From Treponema sp. (GTDB taxonomy: Bacteria; Spirochaetota; Spirochaetia; Treponematales; Breznakiellaceae): a stretch of DNA of 35,980 nt. The stretch covers positions 1 to 35,980 of the forward strand of contig JAITSE010000070.1 in the NCBI GenBank assembly GCA_031288005.1. The letters are read 5' to 3'. Made by a program: the position numbers and the translations under genes. Within the stretch, counting starts at the first letter, position 1, and the number at the start of each line of letters is the position of its first letter. Shown here piece after piece: positions 6,354 through 14,858 of this stretch. Below the pieces are notes generated by a model, which saw only the letters and a list, made by a program, of their open reading frames with translations, did no database searches and was not told the DNA's origin.

Positions 6354-7862
6354 GTGATTCAAATATCCTCCCAAATTCAATCTATCGAAAACCCTGAAGC
6401 GCGGCAAAGCGTTTCCTTAGGAAACTTCGGAAACGGAGTTTCCGATTCCGATTCCCCAGGCGTCGAAAAAACCGGCGGGAAGGAGGGGCTTGGGGTTTTT
6501 GCCAAACTGCTGGCCGGGCTTTTGCGGAAACCCAGCGGCGCGGAGGCCGGGACGGGCGTGGAAGCGCCAGGGAAAACGCCTTCCGCCGGGAAGGACCTTT
6601 CCGTGGATAAGGCTTCAGAAGCCGGAGCTTCTGAAGACGCGGAAGTCCCGGCTGGACGGGCGGGCCGGAAGAAGGGCAAAAGCCGGGGCCTTTCCCTGCT
6701 GCTGGGTCCATCTGAGGGGGCCGGGCGGGCGGAGGCTCTGCTTAAAAAGGAGAAGGCCGGCGCAAAATCCGCCGGTGAGGATTCCGGTGCGGAACTTCTT
6801 GTTTCAGGCGCGGGTTCAGCGGCGGATAAAGCCGGCGTAAAACCCGCCGCTGTAGAGGCTGCTGAAGCCGCCTGGGAAGGCGTTCAAGCGCCGGCGGAAG
6901 GCTCACTGACGGGGAATGTGGAAAATGCGGCCGGCGGCGCTTCTGAAGCCGCGGCCTCAGCATCCGGCGGGGCCGCTTTATATAAGCTTGCGGAAGCCCA
7001 GGCCCGGGATAGTTCCGGCGGAGCTTCGCGGGACAGGGAAGTTCCCGCAGGTGAATCCTCCCGGAAGGCCGGGGAGGGCCTTGCCGGCGGAAGGCCCGCA
7101 GTTGGGAGCGCCCGTTCCCCGCTGAGGGAAAACGCCGGCAGGGACGGCCGGAATCCCGCTGAAATCAAGGTAAAGGACAGGCGGAGGGAGCGCTCAAATA
7201 CGGAAGCCGGGGAGACGAGGGCCGGGCTTGACAGACAGTCCGTGGCCGAAGGCGCCCATTACCAGGCTGAAGCCGCGAAGGCGGATGAAAGGCCCGGCGG
7301 CCGGGAAACGGAGCTTACCGTTGAACTCAGGTCCATGGGGAAGACCCAGTCTGAAATCAGCGTGGACAGGGAAAACCGCCCCGTACAGAGCTTTCAGAAT
7401 ATGCTTGCCCGGGAACTCCACGAAAATCTCAACGGCGACATAGTCCGCCACGCGTCGGTCATGCTCAGGGACGGCGGGGAAGGGACGATACGCCTTTCTT
7501 TGAGGCCCGAGACCCTTGGAAGTGTAAAGATAAGGCTCGAAATAACCGAAAACAAGATAACAGGGCGGATCACCGTTGAAAGCGGCGATGCTTTCAAGGC
7601 TTTTGAGAGGGAGCTTCATTCCCTGGAACAGTCTTTCCGGGATTCGGGCTTTGACGGCGCAAGCCTTGAGATGGCTTTTTCGTCAGGCGGAGAGGAAGGC
7701 GGGCGGCAGGAGGAGGCGGACAGCCGTTTCCCAGGCCGTCTTGCGGCCCTGCGTTATGACGCCGCGATTTCCGGGGCTGCGGAAAACGGCCTGGAAGAAA
7801 TTCACTTGTCCGGGATGCGCCCGGACAGCCAGGGGATGCCTCTGGTAAATATGCTGGTATAG
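6354..7862 (+). CDS. fliK: Flagellar hook-length control protein FliK
   Basis: The 502-aa protein starts at GTG 6354 after an AAGGAGG site. Residues of about 1-340 are low-complexity, rich in Ala, Gly, Glu and Lys, as expected for the disordered ruler part. Residues of about 347-445 form the Flg_hook domain, with the hallmark LRPETLGSVKIRLE that contacts FlhB to switch export specificity from hook to filament. It is exported through the type III gate encoded downstream. Oddly, two mini-hairpins (6411-6425 and 6429-6443) of the intergenic GGAAAC type lie in frame at residues 20-30. Many overlapping frames remain open because the gene is GC-rich; they are shadows. The position between flbB and flgD supports the call (flbC is the Borrelia name). 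Confidence 0.9.
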   Translation: MIQISSQIQSIENPEARQSVSLGNFGNGVSDSDSPGVEKTGGKEGLGVFAKLLAGLLRKPSGAEAGTGVEAPGKTPSAGKDLSVDKASEAGASEDAEVPAGRAGRKKGKSRGLSLLLGPSEGAGRAEALLKKEKAGAKSAGEDSGAELLVSGAGSAADKAGVKPAAVEAAEAAWEGVQAPAEGSLTGNVENAAGGASEAAASASGGAALYKLAEAQARDSSGGASRDREVPAGESSRKAGEGLAGGRPAVGSARSPLRENAGRDGRNPAEIKVKDRRRERSNTEAGETRAGLDRQSVAEGAHYQAEAAKADERPGGRETELTVELRSMGKTQSEISVDRENRPVQSFQNMLARELHENLNGDIVRHASVMLRDGGEGTIRLSLRPETLGSVKIRLEITENKITGRITVESGDAFKAFERELHSLEQSFRDSGFDGASLEMAFSSGGEEGGRQEEADSRFPGRLAALRYDAAISGAAENGLEEIHLSGMRPDSQGMPLVNMLV

Positions 7863-7875
7863 GAAGGAGACGGAA

Positions 7876-8313
7876 ATGGAACTACAATCGGTTTTAAGCT
7901 CACAAGACAAGGTTGATCTTAACCGGATAGTCACGGAGCATAACGCGAAAATAAATGAGGGGAAGAACCCTCAGAAAAACCTCGGGAAGGACGATTTTCT
8001 TAAGCTCCTGATTACCCAGCTTTCCTACCAGGACCCGACAGCGCCTATGGAAGACAAGGAATTTATCGCCCAGATGGCTCAGTTCTCTACGCTGGATCAG
8101 ATGACCAGCATGGCCGGCGACTTTAACCGGCTTACCAGTATGCTTTCAGGAACTGAAGCCGCGTCTTCCCTGGGGAAACCTGTGGAATTGATTGAAGGCG
8201 AGCATATTGTTCAGGGAACGGTCAAAGCGATCAGCCGGGGAGAGGATCCCCAGGTGCTGGTCAACGGGGCCTACTATTCGTGGAAACAGGTAACAAAGGT
8301 TTTTGAGGAATAA
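7876..8313 (+). CDS. flgD: Flagellar hook-capping scaffold FlgD
   Basis: The 145-aa product contains the FlgD N-terminal signature (about residues 36-75: DDFLKLLITQLSYQDPTAPM and the following QMAQFSTLDQM), which drives export and capping. A short beta-rich tail follows (ending YYSWKQVTKVFEE). It lacks the large Ig-like inserted domain of enteric FlgD, so it is a short form. It caps the growing hook and directs FlgE polymerisation in the periplasm. The gene starts 13 bases after fliK with an AAGGAG-type site and is followed 12 bases later by flgE. Confidence 0.93.
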   Translation: MELQSVLSSQDKVDLNRIVTEHNAKINEGKNPQKNLGKDDFLKLLITQLSYQDPTAPMEDKEFIAQMAQFSTLDQMTSMAGDFNRLTSMLSGTEAASSLGKPVELIEGEHIVQGTVKAISRGEDPQVLVNGAYYSWKQVTKVFEE

Positions 8314-8325
8314 GGAGAAACCGTT

Positions 8326-9726
8326 ATGATGCGATCATTGTATTCCGGCGTTTCGGGATTACAGAACCACCAAACTCGTATGGACGTGATTGGCAACAAC
8401 ATTTCCAACATCAACACCACAGGCTTTAAGAAGGGCAGGGTAAATTTTCAGGATATGCTCTACCAGCAGCTTAACGCCGCGGCCCGGCCTTCAGAAGAAG
8501 TGGGGGGCGTAAACCCCAAGGAAGTCGGCCTGGGGATGAGCATCGCTACGATTGATACCGTCCATACCCAGGGCGCTTTCCAGAACACCGGGATAGGGAC
8601 AGACCTTGCGATCAGCGGCCAGGGCTTCTTCGTGTTAAAGTCAGGGGAGAAGGAATACTACACCCGGGCTGGCGCCTTCGGCCTCGATGAAGACGGGACC
8701 ATGGTGAACCCCGCCAGCGGGCTGCGGGTCCAGGGCTGGATGGCCCGGACTATAGACGGCGTTCAGGTGCTGGACGTTTCCAGGGAAGTGGAAGATCTGG
8801 TTATACCCGTAGGCGGCAAAGACGCTGCCCGGGCTACCACGTCGGTCAACTTTGCCTGTAACCTGGACAAACGCACCCCCCTAATACCAGAAGGGGCTTC
8901 GGAGGCGGAGATCATACAGTCGACCTGGACTACGGAAATCGAGATTTATGATTCCTTCGGGGACGCCCACATCCTGCGGGTCCAGTTTACCCGTGTTCCC
9001 GATACCCAGAACAGTTGGACCGCGGCGGCGGCGGTTGACCCGGAAAGCGCCGAAGCCACGAACACAGCCGTTGGCCTTGGGGAAGCCGCTCCAGCGGCCG
9101 GGGAGCCTAACGCCTTTACGGTGAACTTCTCAAACCTGGGGAACCTGGTTTCCGCTGTGGACGCCGCCGGCAATACGTCTCCAGCGGAAGGGAACGTCAT
9201 CATGCGGGTCGCCTTTGATGTGCAGAACGCTGCCCCAGGCGAAGACGGCGCTCCGGTCCGGCAGGAATTCGACCTTAATCTCGGCACTGTGGGCGGCCTT
9301 ATCAACAGCATCACTCAGTATGCGGAAAGCAGTTCAACCAAGCCCACCACCCAGGACGGTTACGCCATGGGCTATCTTGAGAACTACAAAATAGACCAGA
9401 GCGGGGTTATCACGGGTATTTATTCCAATAACACAACGCGGGTTCTGGGACAGGTAGCCCTGGCCAGCTTTTCCAATCAGGGAGGGCTCGAAAAGTCAGG
9501 AGACAGCAACTACGTAGTGTCCAGCAACTCAGGGAATCCCAACATAGGGGCTTCCCAGACAGCCGGCAAGGGTAAGATCATCGCCGGAACGCTTGAGATG
9601 TCCAACGTAGACATGGCCGAACAGTTCACCGATATGATAGTAACCCAGCGGGGTTTTCAGGCGAACTCCCGGACCATACAAACCGCGGATCAGCTTTTGC
9701 AGGAACTTCTGACGCTGAAACGTTAG
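8326..9726 (+). CDS. flgE: Flagellar hook protein FlgE, with Lys165/Cys178 crosslink residues
   Basis: The 466-aa protein has the N-terminal rod/hook motif (about residues 1-40, [19 protein letters not shown]), the hook middle domains, and the C-terminal helix that pairs with it (about 425-466, [20 protein letters not shown]). Counting from the first Met, Lys165 and Cys178 fall exactly where T. denticola FlgE forms lysinoalanine links between neighbouring subunits; the local contexts are VGGKDAAR and VNFACNLDK. Such links give spirochaetes their very stable hooks. The start has two successive ATG codons; the first is preceded by an AAGGAG site. A 406-bp non-coding gap follows, which is unusual inside this operon. 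Confidence 0.96.
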   Translation: MMRSLYSGVSGLQNHQTRMDVIGNNISNINTTGFKKGRVNFQDMLYQQLNAAARPSEEVGGVNPKEVGLGMSIATIDTVHTQGAFQNTGIGTDLAISGQGFFVLKSGEKEYYTRAGAFGLDEDGTMVNPASGLRVQGWMARTIDGVQVLDVSREVEDLVIPVGGKDAARATTSVNFACNLDKRTPLIPEGASEAEIIQSTWTTEIEIYDSFGDAHILRVQFTRVPDTQNSWTAAAAVDPESAEATNTAVGLGEAAPAAGEPNAFTVNFSNLGNLVSAVDAAGNTSPAEGNVIMRVAFDVQNAAPGEDGAPVRQEFDLNLGTVGGLINSITQYAESSSTKPTTQDGYAMGYLENYKIDQSGVITGIYSNNTTRVLGQVALASFSNQGGLEKSGDSNYVVSSNSGNPNIGASQTAGKGKIIAGTLEMSNVDMAEQFTDMIVTQRGFQANSRTIQTADQLLQELLTLKR

Positions 9727-9751
9727 TATTTAGTATATAGGGTGGAAGCTG

Positions 9752-9839
9752 AGACCTGAAACCGGAGGTTTGAAACCTGAAACCTGCGGTTTCTCCGGTT
9801 TCCAGGGTCTCTTGGCAGGTACAAGGGCTATGACCTGCC
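9752..9839. repeat. Cluster of hairpins downstream of flgE
   Basis: GAAACCGGAG (9758-9767) pairs with CTCCGGTTTC (9793-9802), and the pairing extends imperfectly outward to AGACC/GGTCT. Inside are two alternative mini-hairpins with three-base loops, AAACC-GGA-GGTTT (9759-9771) and GAAACC-TGC-GGTTTC (9779-9793). A further GGCAGGT/ACCTGCC pair lies at 9814-9839. There is no U-run, so a normal intrinsic terminator is not proven, although partial termination after flgE is possible. Confidence 0.6.
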
Positions 9840-9848
9840 AGGTATAAG

Positions 9849-10010
9849 AGCCTATCACTGCCGGTGATAAGGGCTTATCACTGCCGGTGATAAGAGCCTA
9901 TCACTGCCGGTGATAAGGGCCTATCACTGACGGTGATAAGAGCCTATCACTGACGGTGATAAGGGCCTATCACTGACGGTGATAAGGGCCTATCACTGAC
10001 GGTGAACAGC
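9849..10010. repeat. Array of seven 23-bp dyads upstream of the flbD-motAB promoter
   Basis: The word TATCACTG begins at 9853, 9876, 9899, 9922, 9945, 9968 and 9991, an exact 23-bp period. Each unit has TATCAC and GTGATA arms around a five-base centre. The first three have TGCCG in the centre and the last four TGACG, and the linkers alternate mainly between AGAGCC and AGGGCC. The last unit is cut short just before the -35 box at 10013. The form resembles an iterated operator site, but no known regulator can be assigned. Confidence 0.85.
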
Positions 10011-10012
10011 TC

Positions 10013-10042
10013 TTTACACAGGCAGTGAATAGCCCGTAAAAT
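10013..10042 (+). promoter_or_regulatory. Candidate sigma-70 promoter for flbD-motA-motB
   Basis: TTTACA (10013-10018) and TAAAAT (10037-10042), each 5/6 to consensus, are separated by 18 bases. Transcription would begin near 10049, leaving about 84 bases to the flbD start. The dyad array ends immediately upstream, so a bound protein would abut RNA polymerase. Confidence 0.55.
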
Positions 10043-10132
10043 AAATTAGAAATATTGAGCAAGGGTGAGGCTGGAAGCAGGGACCGGCGGGCGTACCGGT
10101 TTTGTTTCCGGCCCATCTTTATAGGGCGCCTA

Positions 10133-10330
10133 ATGATAAAAGTAACCCGCCTTGACGGAAAAGAGTATTACATCAATCCCCATCAAATAGAGTCTATTGA
10201 GACCCGGCCTGATACTACGCTGCTGATGCTTTCAGGAAAATACGTAGTGGTCCGGGAAGCGGCGGAGGATCTTATCGACCGTATTGTCGAGTACCGCCGG
10301 CGCATAGGCGGCTTCAAAAACGAGGAGTAG
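10133..10330 (+). CDS. flbD: Flagellar protein FlbD
   Basis: The product is 65 aa, the usual size of this small family: MIKVTRLDGKEYYINPHQIE at the N-terminus, then a short beta-rich core (LMLSGKYVVV) and a C-terminal helix (LIDRIVEYRRR). The ATG at 10133 gives this canonical N-terminus; the frame extends 78 bases upstream from a possible start at 10055, but that extension has no FlbD similarity. Spirochaete and clostridial operons place FlbD directly before motA, as here (three bases between stop and start). Its molecular role is not well defined. It would be the first gene after the dyad-array promoter. Confidence 0.88.
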   Translation: MIKVTRLDGKEYYINPHQIESIETRPDTTLLMLSGKYVVVREAAEDLIDRIVEYRRRIGGFKNEE

Positions 10331-10333
10331 CGC

Positions 10334-11116
10334 ATGGATATATCAACCGTTATAGGTATAGCCGGATGTTTTGGTATGGTCGCCCTGGGAATCATCACCG
10401 GGGGTTCCGGCCTTATGACCTTTTATGACCTCCCTTCGGTTCTAATCGTGGTACTGGGTTCCTACTTCGGCCTTTTTACCTTCAGCACTCTGTCCACGAC
10501 TCTGGGAGTATTCGGTACTATTAAGCTGACCTTCAAGGTTCCAAATTTTAACGAGCGGGGTCTCATCACAAAGATGATGTCCATGTCAGAGAAGGCCCGG
10601 CGTGAAGGGCTTCTGGCCCTGGAAGAAGAACTGGAAGACCTGGACGATGAATTTATCAAAAAGGGACTGCGCCTCGTGGTGGACGGTACTGACGCGGAAG
10701 TGATCAGAACCCTCATGGAGACAGAGCTGAGCCAGATGCAGGACCGGCACGCCGACAAGATCTCGGTAATCAATATGTGGGGAACTCTGGCGCCGGGACT
10801 CGGTATGCTCGGCACAGTTATCGGCCTTATCGGTATGTTGAAGAACCTGGAAGACAAGAGCGCTCTCGGCCCCAACATGGCTGTCGCCCTCATCACCACC
10901 CTGTATGGCTCCATGATGGCGAATTTATTGATGATACCCCTGAGCGGCAAGTTGAAATCCGCGGACGCTACGGAATCAAAGGTCAGGGAAATGTCCATAG
11001 AAGGAGTTCTCTCCATACAGGCCGGGGATAACCCCCGCATACTGGGGATGAAGCTCCTCTCCTACCTTGATCCGGGGGATCGCAAAGCCGTAGAAGCGGA
11101 GATTATGAAAGACTGA
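10334..11116 (+). CDS. motA: Flagellar stator protein MotA
   Basis: The 260-aa inner-membrane protein has four predicted membrane segments, two near the N-terminus (about residues 3-25 and 32-52) and two near 150-215. The conserved ion-channel block is present (GTLAPGLGMLGTVIGLIGML, then a segment with TTLYGSMMANLLMIPLSG). The cytosolic loop between segments 2 and 3 is rich in Glu, Asp and Arg and would contact FliG. With MotB it forms the ion-driven torque generator. The gene is one base from motB. Confidence 0.95.
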   Translation: MDISTVIGIAGCFGMVALGIITGGSGLMTFYDLPSVLIVVLGSYFGLFTFSTLSTTLGVFGTIKLTFKVPNFNERGLITKMMSMSEKARREGLLALEEELEDLDDEFIKKGLRLVVDGTDAEVIRTLMETELSQMQDRHADKISVINMWGTLAPGLGMLGTVIGLIGMLKNLEDKSALGPNMAVALITTLYGSMMANLLMIPLSGKLKSADATESKVREMSIEGVLSIQAGDNPRILGMKLLSYLDPGDRKAVEAEIMKD

Positions 11117-11117
11117 T

Positions 11118-11849
11118 ATGGCAAAAAAAAAGAAAAAAGACGCCGGGGGCGTAGGGGGGGAATGGATCGTAACCTACTCGGACATGGTTACCCTGATGCT
11201 CTGCTTCTTTGTCGCCCTTTTTAATCCTGATGACGTTGATCCCGCTCAGCTTGCGGCCATGATTTCCTCCTTTAACAATTTCGGCATGGGGGCGTCCATG
11301 GGCGGCAATACGCTTTCAGTGGGGAAGACAGCCGACTTGGGGAATACAATAATGTCTCTGCCGTCCATGGAGAAGGGGACCACTCTTGGGACCGCTCTGA
11401 AAAAGGCGGTGAGCCTGTTTCAGCCCGAAATACGATCCAATATGGTGCGGGTTACCCATGATGAGCGGGGGCTTGTCATCTCCCTGGCGGCTGACGCCTT
11501 CTTCAACCCGGCAAGCGCGAAGATCAATATTGAATCGACCCGGGATATACTGCTTAATCTGGGAAGCTTTTTAGCCTCTAGCGAAGTAGCGGGCCGGAAA
11601 TTCCGCATAGAGGGCCACACGGATGATACCCCTGTAGACCCGGACGGCCCTTGGGAATCGAACTGGGAGCTTTCCACCCGGCGTTCCATCAGCGTTCTGC
11701 ATTATCTTACAGGTATAGGAGTAGAGGAGAGCCGGTTTCAGGTGGCGGGATACGCGGACACCGTGCCTGTGAGCCGGAATGATACTCCCGAAGGCCGGGC
11801 CTATAACCGGCGGGTTGACGTGATTGTTCTTGACGAAGGGCACTTATAG
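11118..11849 (+). CDS. motB: Flagellar stator protein MotB
   Basis: The 243-aa product begins with a lysine-rich stretch (MAKKKKK), then a single membrane helix containing the ion-binding aspartate (Asp22 in TYSDMVTLML). A plug/linker region follows, and an OmpA/MotB peptidoglycan-binding domain occupies about residues 115-240 (IEGHTDDTPV, AGYADTVPV, YNRRVDVIV). It anchors the stator to the wall and conducts ions with MotA. The start directly follows the motA TGA. After the gene come 159 non-coding, AT-rich bases before fliL, where a weak internal promoter could lie, although I see no good boxes. Confidence 0.95.
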   Translation: MAKKKKKDAGGVGGEWIVTYSDMVTLMLCFFVALFNPDDVDPAQLAAMISSFNNFGMGASMGGNTLSVGKTADLGNTIMSLPSMEKGTTLGTALKKAVSLFQPEIRSNMVRVTHDERGLVISLAADAFFNPASAKINIESTRDILLNLGSFLASSEVAGRKFRIEGHTDDTPVDPDGPWESNWELSTRRSISVLHYLTGIGVEESRFQVAGYADTVPVSRNDTPEGRAYNRRVDVIVLDEGHL

Positions 11850-12008
11850 GCTCTGTCCTGAATACTTTGTCTTTATCAGGAAAACCTGCCGGGCGAAGCC
11901 TAATCCGGGCTATTTGCATAGTTTTTGATTTTAATATACGCTAATTAACAATAGAGAGCCCTGAAACCCGCGGAGGACAGGGATATTCTTAAGAAGAGGT
12001 ATCGGATT

Positions 12009-12572
12009 ATGTCTGACAAATCGGAAGAACTAAATGATATAGAAGAAGGCGAACAGCAGGAAGATAAAGAGCAAAAAAAGAAAGGAGGGCTGGCCTCGCT
12101 GCTCCCCAAACTGCTCATGTTTGTGGCTATAGGGCTTGGCGCATTGATTTTTATTGCTACCGTTGCGGTGATCACCGTTAAAATTGTGACCGGTGGGGGG
12201 CAAAACCAGACCGGGGTGGCGGCTTCTTCGGAGTCCTGGCAGGGAAAGCGTCCGGATTACCAGATGTTTACATCCATAGGGACAATTCGTACCCGCACGA
12301 GGGACGCTTTACCCTATTCGGTTGTGGTTGACATGGTTATAGGCTATGATATAAATGATAAAAACGCTCAAAATGAACTGACGTCCCGGCTGTACGAGTT
12401 GAAGGATTTTGTGCGGAGTTTTTTTAGCGGCAAATCCCGGGAGGAGTTGCTGCCTTCCAATGAGGCCCGGCTTAAACAGGAAATAGTCGAAGCCCTGAAT
12501 ACGCGGGTGCTGGATACTTCAAAAGCCCGGATTGTGCTGTTTAACCAACTGGATGTGATGGAGACGCAATGA
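12009..12572 (+). CDS. fliL: Flagellar basal body-associated protein FliL
   Basis: The 187-aa protein has an acidic/lysine cytosolic tail (residues 1-33), one membrane helix (about 35-60) and a periplasmic FliL domain (about 75-185, with the conserved ending VEALNTRVLDTSKARIVLFNQL). FliL sits at the stator and supports MotAB recruitment or activity, and in Borrelia forms partial rings around stators. An AGAGG site precedes ATG 12009. The last four bases overlap the fliM start, suggesting translational coupling. Confidence 0.92.
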   Translation: MSDKSEELNDIEEGEQQEDKEQKKKGGLASLLPKLLMFVAIGLGALIFIATVAVITVKIVTGGGQNQTGVAASSESWQGKRPDYQMFTSIGTIRTRTRDALPYSVVVDMVIGYDINDKNAQNELTSRLYELKDFVRSFFSGKSREELLPSNEARLKQEIVEALNTRVLDTSKARIVLFNQLDVMETQ

Positions 12573-13600
12573 CAGAGGTTCTGTCCCAAGAAGAAATCGA
12601 TCAACTGCTCACGGCGATTAACGCGGGGGAGGCGGAGCCAGAAGATTTCCGCCCCGCCGCGGACACTCGCAAAATCAAAATATACGATTTTAAGCGGCCC
12701 GATAAATTTTCAAAGGATCAAATACGAACCGTCTCTATTATGCATGAGTCCTTTGCCCGGCTCACAACGACCAGTCTTTCGGCGCAGCTCCGTTCCATGG
12801 TTCATGTCCATGTGGCCTCAGTTGACCAGCTTACCTACGAAGAATTCATCCGCTCTATACCAACGCCTACCACCCTGGCTATAATCAATATGGACCCCCT
12901 CAAAGGGAACGCCATTTTGGAGATAGACCCGGCGATAACTTTTTGTATTATAGACCGCCTTTTCGGGGGTACTGGGGAAGGAACTAAATCCCAGCATGAA
13001 CTTACGGACATAGAGCAGTCGGTGATGGAAGGTATCATAGTCCGCATACTTGGCAATATGCGGGAGGCATGGGCGCAGGTGATAGACCTGCGGCCGCGGC
13101 TCGGACAAATCGACACAAATCCCCAGTTCGCGCAGATAGTGGCTCCTACGGAGATGGTGGTTCTTGTAACGCTGGAAACAAAGGTGGGGGAAGTTGAGGG
13201 GATGATGAATTTTTGTATTCCCTATCTGACTATTGAGCCAATCATCGGGAAACTGTCGGCCCAGTTTTGGTACTCCTCTGTACGCCGGGGTACTACCACA
13301 GAGAACCTCAATTTATTGAAGGACAAACTTTCGACAGTTGATGTGAATATGGTGGCTGAAATCGGGAAGATACAGATTTCGGTACGGGATGTGCTGTCCC
13401 TGCAAACCGGGGATATTATACAGCTTTACAGCGTCCGTGTGGGGGATCCTTTTTCCCTCAGCGTCGGCAATAAAAAAATGTTTCTTTGCCGACCCGGGGT
13501 TATAGGCAAAAAAATCGCGGTACAGGTGGTTAAAAAAACCGCGGAACTTGAGCAGGGTGAATTTGAGGATCTTTCACCCGAGGGGGAGGATGTATTATGA
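12569..13600 (+). CDS. fliM: Flagellar motor switch protein FliM
   Basis: The 343-aa protein has the N-terminal CheY-P-binding motif (LSQEEIDQLL, residues 5-14), the CheC-like middle domain (about 45-235) that binds FliG (with RLFGGTGEG near 133), and the C-terminal SpoA domain (about 260-330, with LKDKLSTVDVNMVAEIG). It builds the wall of the C-ring and reverses rotation when CheY-P binds. It overlaps fliL by four bases and fliY by four bases, so the three are probably translated together. Confidence 0.96.
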   Translation: MTEVLSQEEIDQLLTAINAGEAEPEDFRPAADTRKIKIYDFKRPDKFSKDQIRTVSIMHESFARLTTTSLSAQLRSMVHVHVASVDQLTYEEFIRSIPTPTTLAIINMDPLKGNAILEIDPAITFCIIDRLFGGTGEGTKSQHELTDIEQSVMEGIIVRILGNMREAWAQVIDLRPRLGQIDTNPQFAQIVAPTEMVVLVTLETKVGEVEGMMNFCIPYLTIEPIIGKLSAQFWYSSVRRGTTTENLNLLKDKLSTVDVNMVAEIGKIQISVRDVLSLQTGDIIQLYSVRVGDPFSLSVGNKKMFLCRPGVIGKKIAVQVVKKTAELEQGEFEDLSPEGEDVL

Positions 13601-14673
13601 GCGACGGCGCTCTTTCACAAGACGAAATTGATGCCTTGTTGTCAGGAACAGGCCCGGGCGGGGCGGCATCTTCGCCTGTTCTGAGTGGTTTCGGCGAGGA
13701 ACAGCGGGCGATACAGGATTTTCTTTCCTCTATTGTGGGGGTCTTGTCTTCTAATCTTTCCATGATGACCAAGCCGGAAGTGTCCCTCAAAAATCCACAG
13801 GTGGTTTCTACAAACCGGGATGTTTTTTTGCAGGACCTGCCGGATATGGTAACGGCGGCCAGGATAAACTTCAGTTCAGGTTTTCCCGGCGAGCATCTTT
13901 TTCTTATGGCTGAAGATACCGCCAAAGGCATTGCCAGCTTGATGAACAAGGAAGACAACATCAGCCTGGATGAGATGGCTATGTCGGTGATAGGCGAGGC
14001 TGTATCCACTATGGTAGGAACCCAGATTACTTCCCTTACGGGAAAGACTGGCAATAAGTCTATTGCCGCGGTTCCTCCTGAGACGGCGAATGTCCCTAAG
14101 GCGGCGGCGGCCTTGCCGGGGGGAGATTTTATGGCCGCGGTCTACGAGCTAAATCTGGGAGACGGCAAGTCCCGGCAGCTTTGGGAAATTCTGGGAGCCG
14201 ATGTTTCAGCGAACATAGCCAAGGCGCTGACCGGCGGCGGAGATCCTTTCAGCGGCGCCGCTCAGGATATGGGAGGCGGTATAAACGGAGGGATGCCGGG
14301 CGGCAGTTTTGATGTGAATCCCGGCAGGGGAGGCGTGGCGCAGGGAACGGGAATCACAAACGTACAGTCCATCCAATATCCTAATCTTATACCCCAGGCG
14401 GGTCCCCGGGAACAGGGAAACATCGGCCTCATTATGGATGTTTTCATGGAGATGACTGTGGAATTGGGCCGTACCCGCAAGCTCATCAAGGAAATTTTGA
14501 GTATGGGCGAGGGGACCATCATTGAACTGGATAAACTAGCCGGCGAGCCTGTGGATATCCTGGTGAACCATAAACTCATCGCCAAGGGCGAAGTTGTTGT
14601 AATAGATGAAAATTTCGGCGTCCGGGTTACGGAAATCGTGTCTCCCATGGAAAGAATGCCGGATATAGGCTAG
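13597..14673 (+). CDS. fliY: Flagellar motor switch protein FliY (FliN-type C-terminus)
   Basis: The 358-aa protein is much longer than enteric FliN. Residues 1-16 repeat the CheY-binding type motif (SQDEIDALLSG), residues of about 40-215 form a CheC-like domain, residues of about 220-265 are a Gly/Pro/Met-rich linker, and residues of about 282-355 form the SpoA/FliN domain (VELGRTRKLIKEIL, LDKLAGEPVDILVN). This is the FliY layout of spirochaetes and Bacillus. The CheC phosphatase motif (D/S)xxxExxN is seen at Ser130-Glu134 but has Ser137 in place of Asn, so dephosphorylation of CheY-P may be weak or absent at this site. A strong GGGGAGG site precedes the start. A 185-bp AT-rich gap follows. 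Confidence 0.92.
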   Translation: MSDGALSQDEIDALLSGTGPGGAASSPVLSGFGEEQRAIQDFLSSIVGVLSSNLSMMTKPEVSLKNPQVVSTNRDVFLQDLPDMVTAARINFSSGFPGEHLFLMAEDTAKGIASLMNKEDNISLDEMAMSVIGEAVSTMVGTQITSLTGKTGNKSIAAVPPETANVPKAAAALPGGDFMAAVYELNLGDGKSRQLWEILGADVSANIAKALTGGGDPFSGAAQDMGGGINGGMPGGSFDVNPGRGGVAQGTGITNVQSIQYPNLIPQAGPREQGNIGLIMDVFMEMTVELGRTRKLIKEILSMGEGTIIELDKLAGEPVDILVNHKLIAKGEVVVIDENFGVRVTEIVSPMERMPDIG

Positions 14674-14858
14674 ACAAAAAAAGAGTAGCCGTTTATACTA
14701 AAAATTAGTTATATGTAGGTTTTCTCAAAACTTCAGTTTTCGGGAAAAAGACGAATAAAAAATATGTTTTGCAGCCGGTGAAACAGGCAGCATTGTTTAT
14801 TTTTAAATTTTAGACTGCGGGTCAAAGACTTAACAGACTAAAGCGGATCAGTTAGTAC

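Noticed and set aside
6377..7168. Several long frames on both strands within fliK
   Set aside because: They are shadows caused by high GC; fliK has the Flg_hook domain, a strong ribosome site and operon position.
9849..10010. Resemblance of the dyads to the tet operator or to a CRISPR array
   Set aside because: The shared part with tetO is only CTATCACTGA; unit length of 23 bp with no variable spacers excludes CRISPR.
11850..12008. Internal promoter before fliL
   Set aside because: TTGCAT and TTGATT boxes occur, but no matching -10 at 16-18 bases; left unannotated.
14674..14858. Internal promoter before fliO
   Set aside because: The gap is AT-rich and suggestive, but no pair of boxes with acceptable spacing was found.
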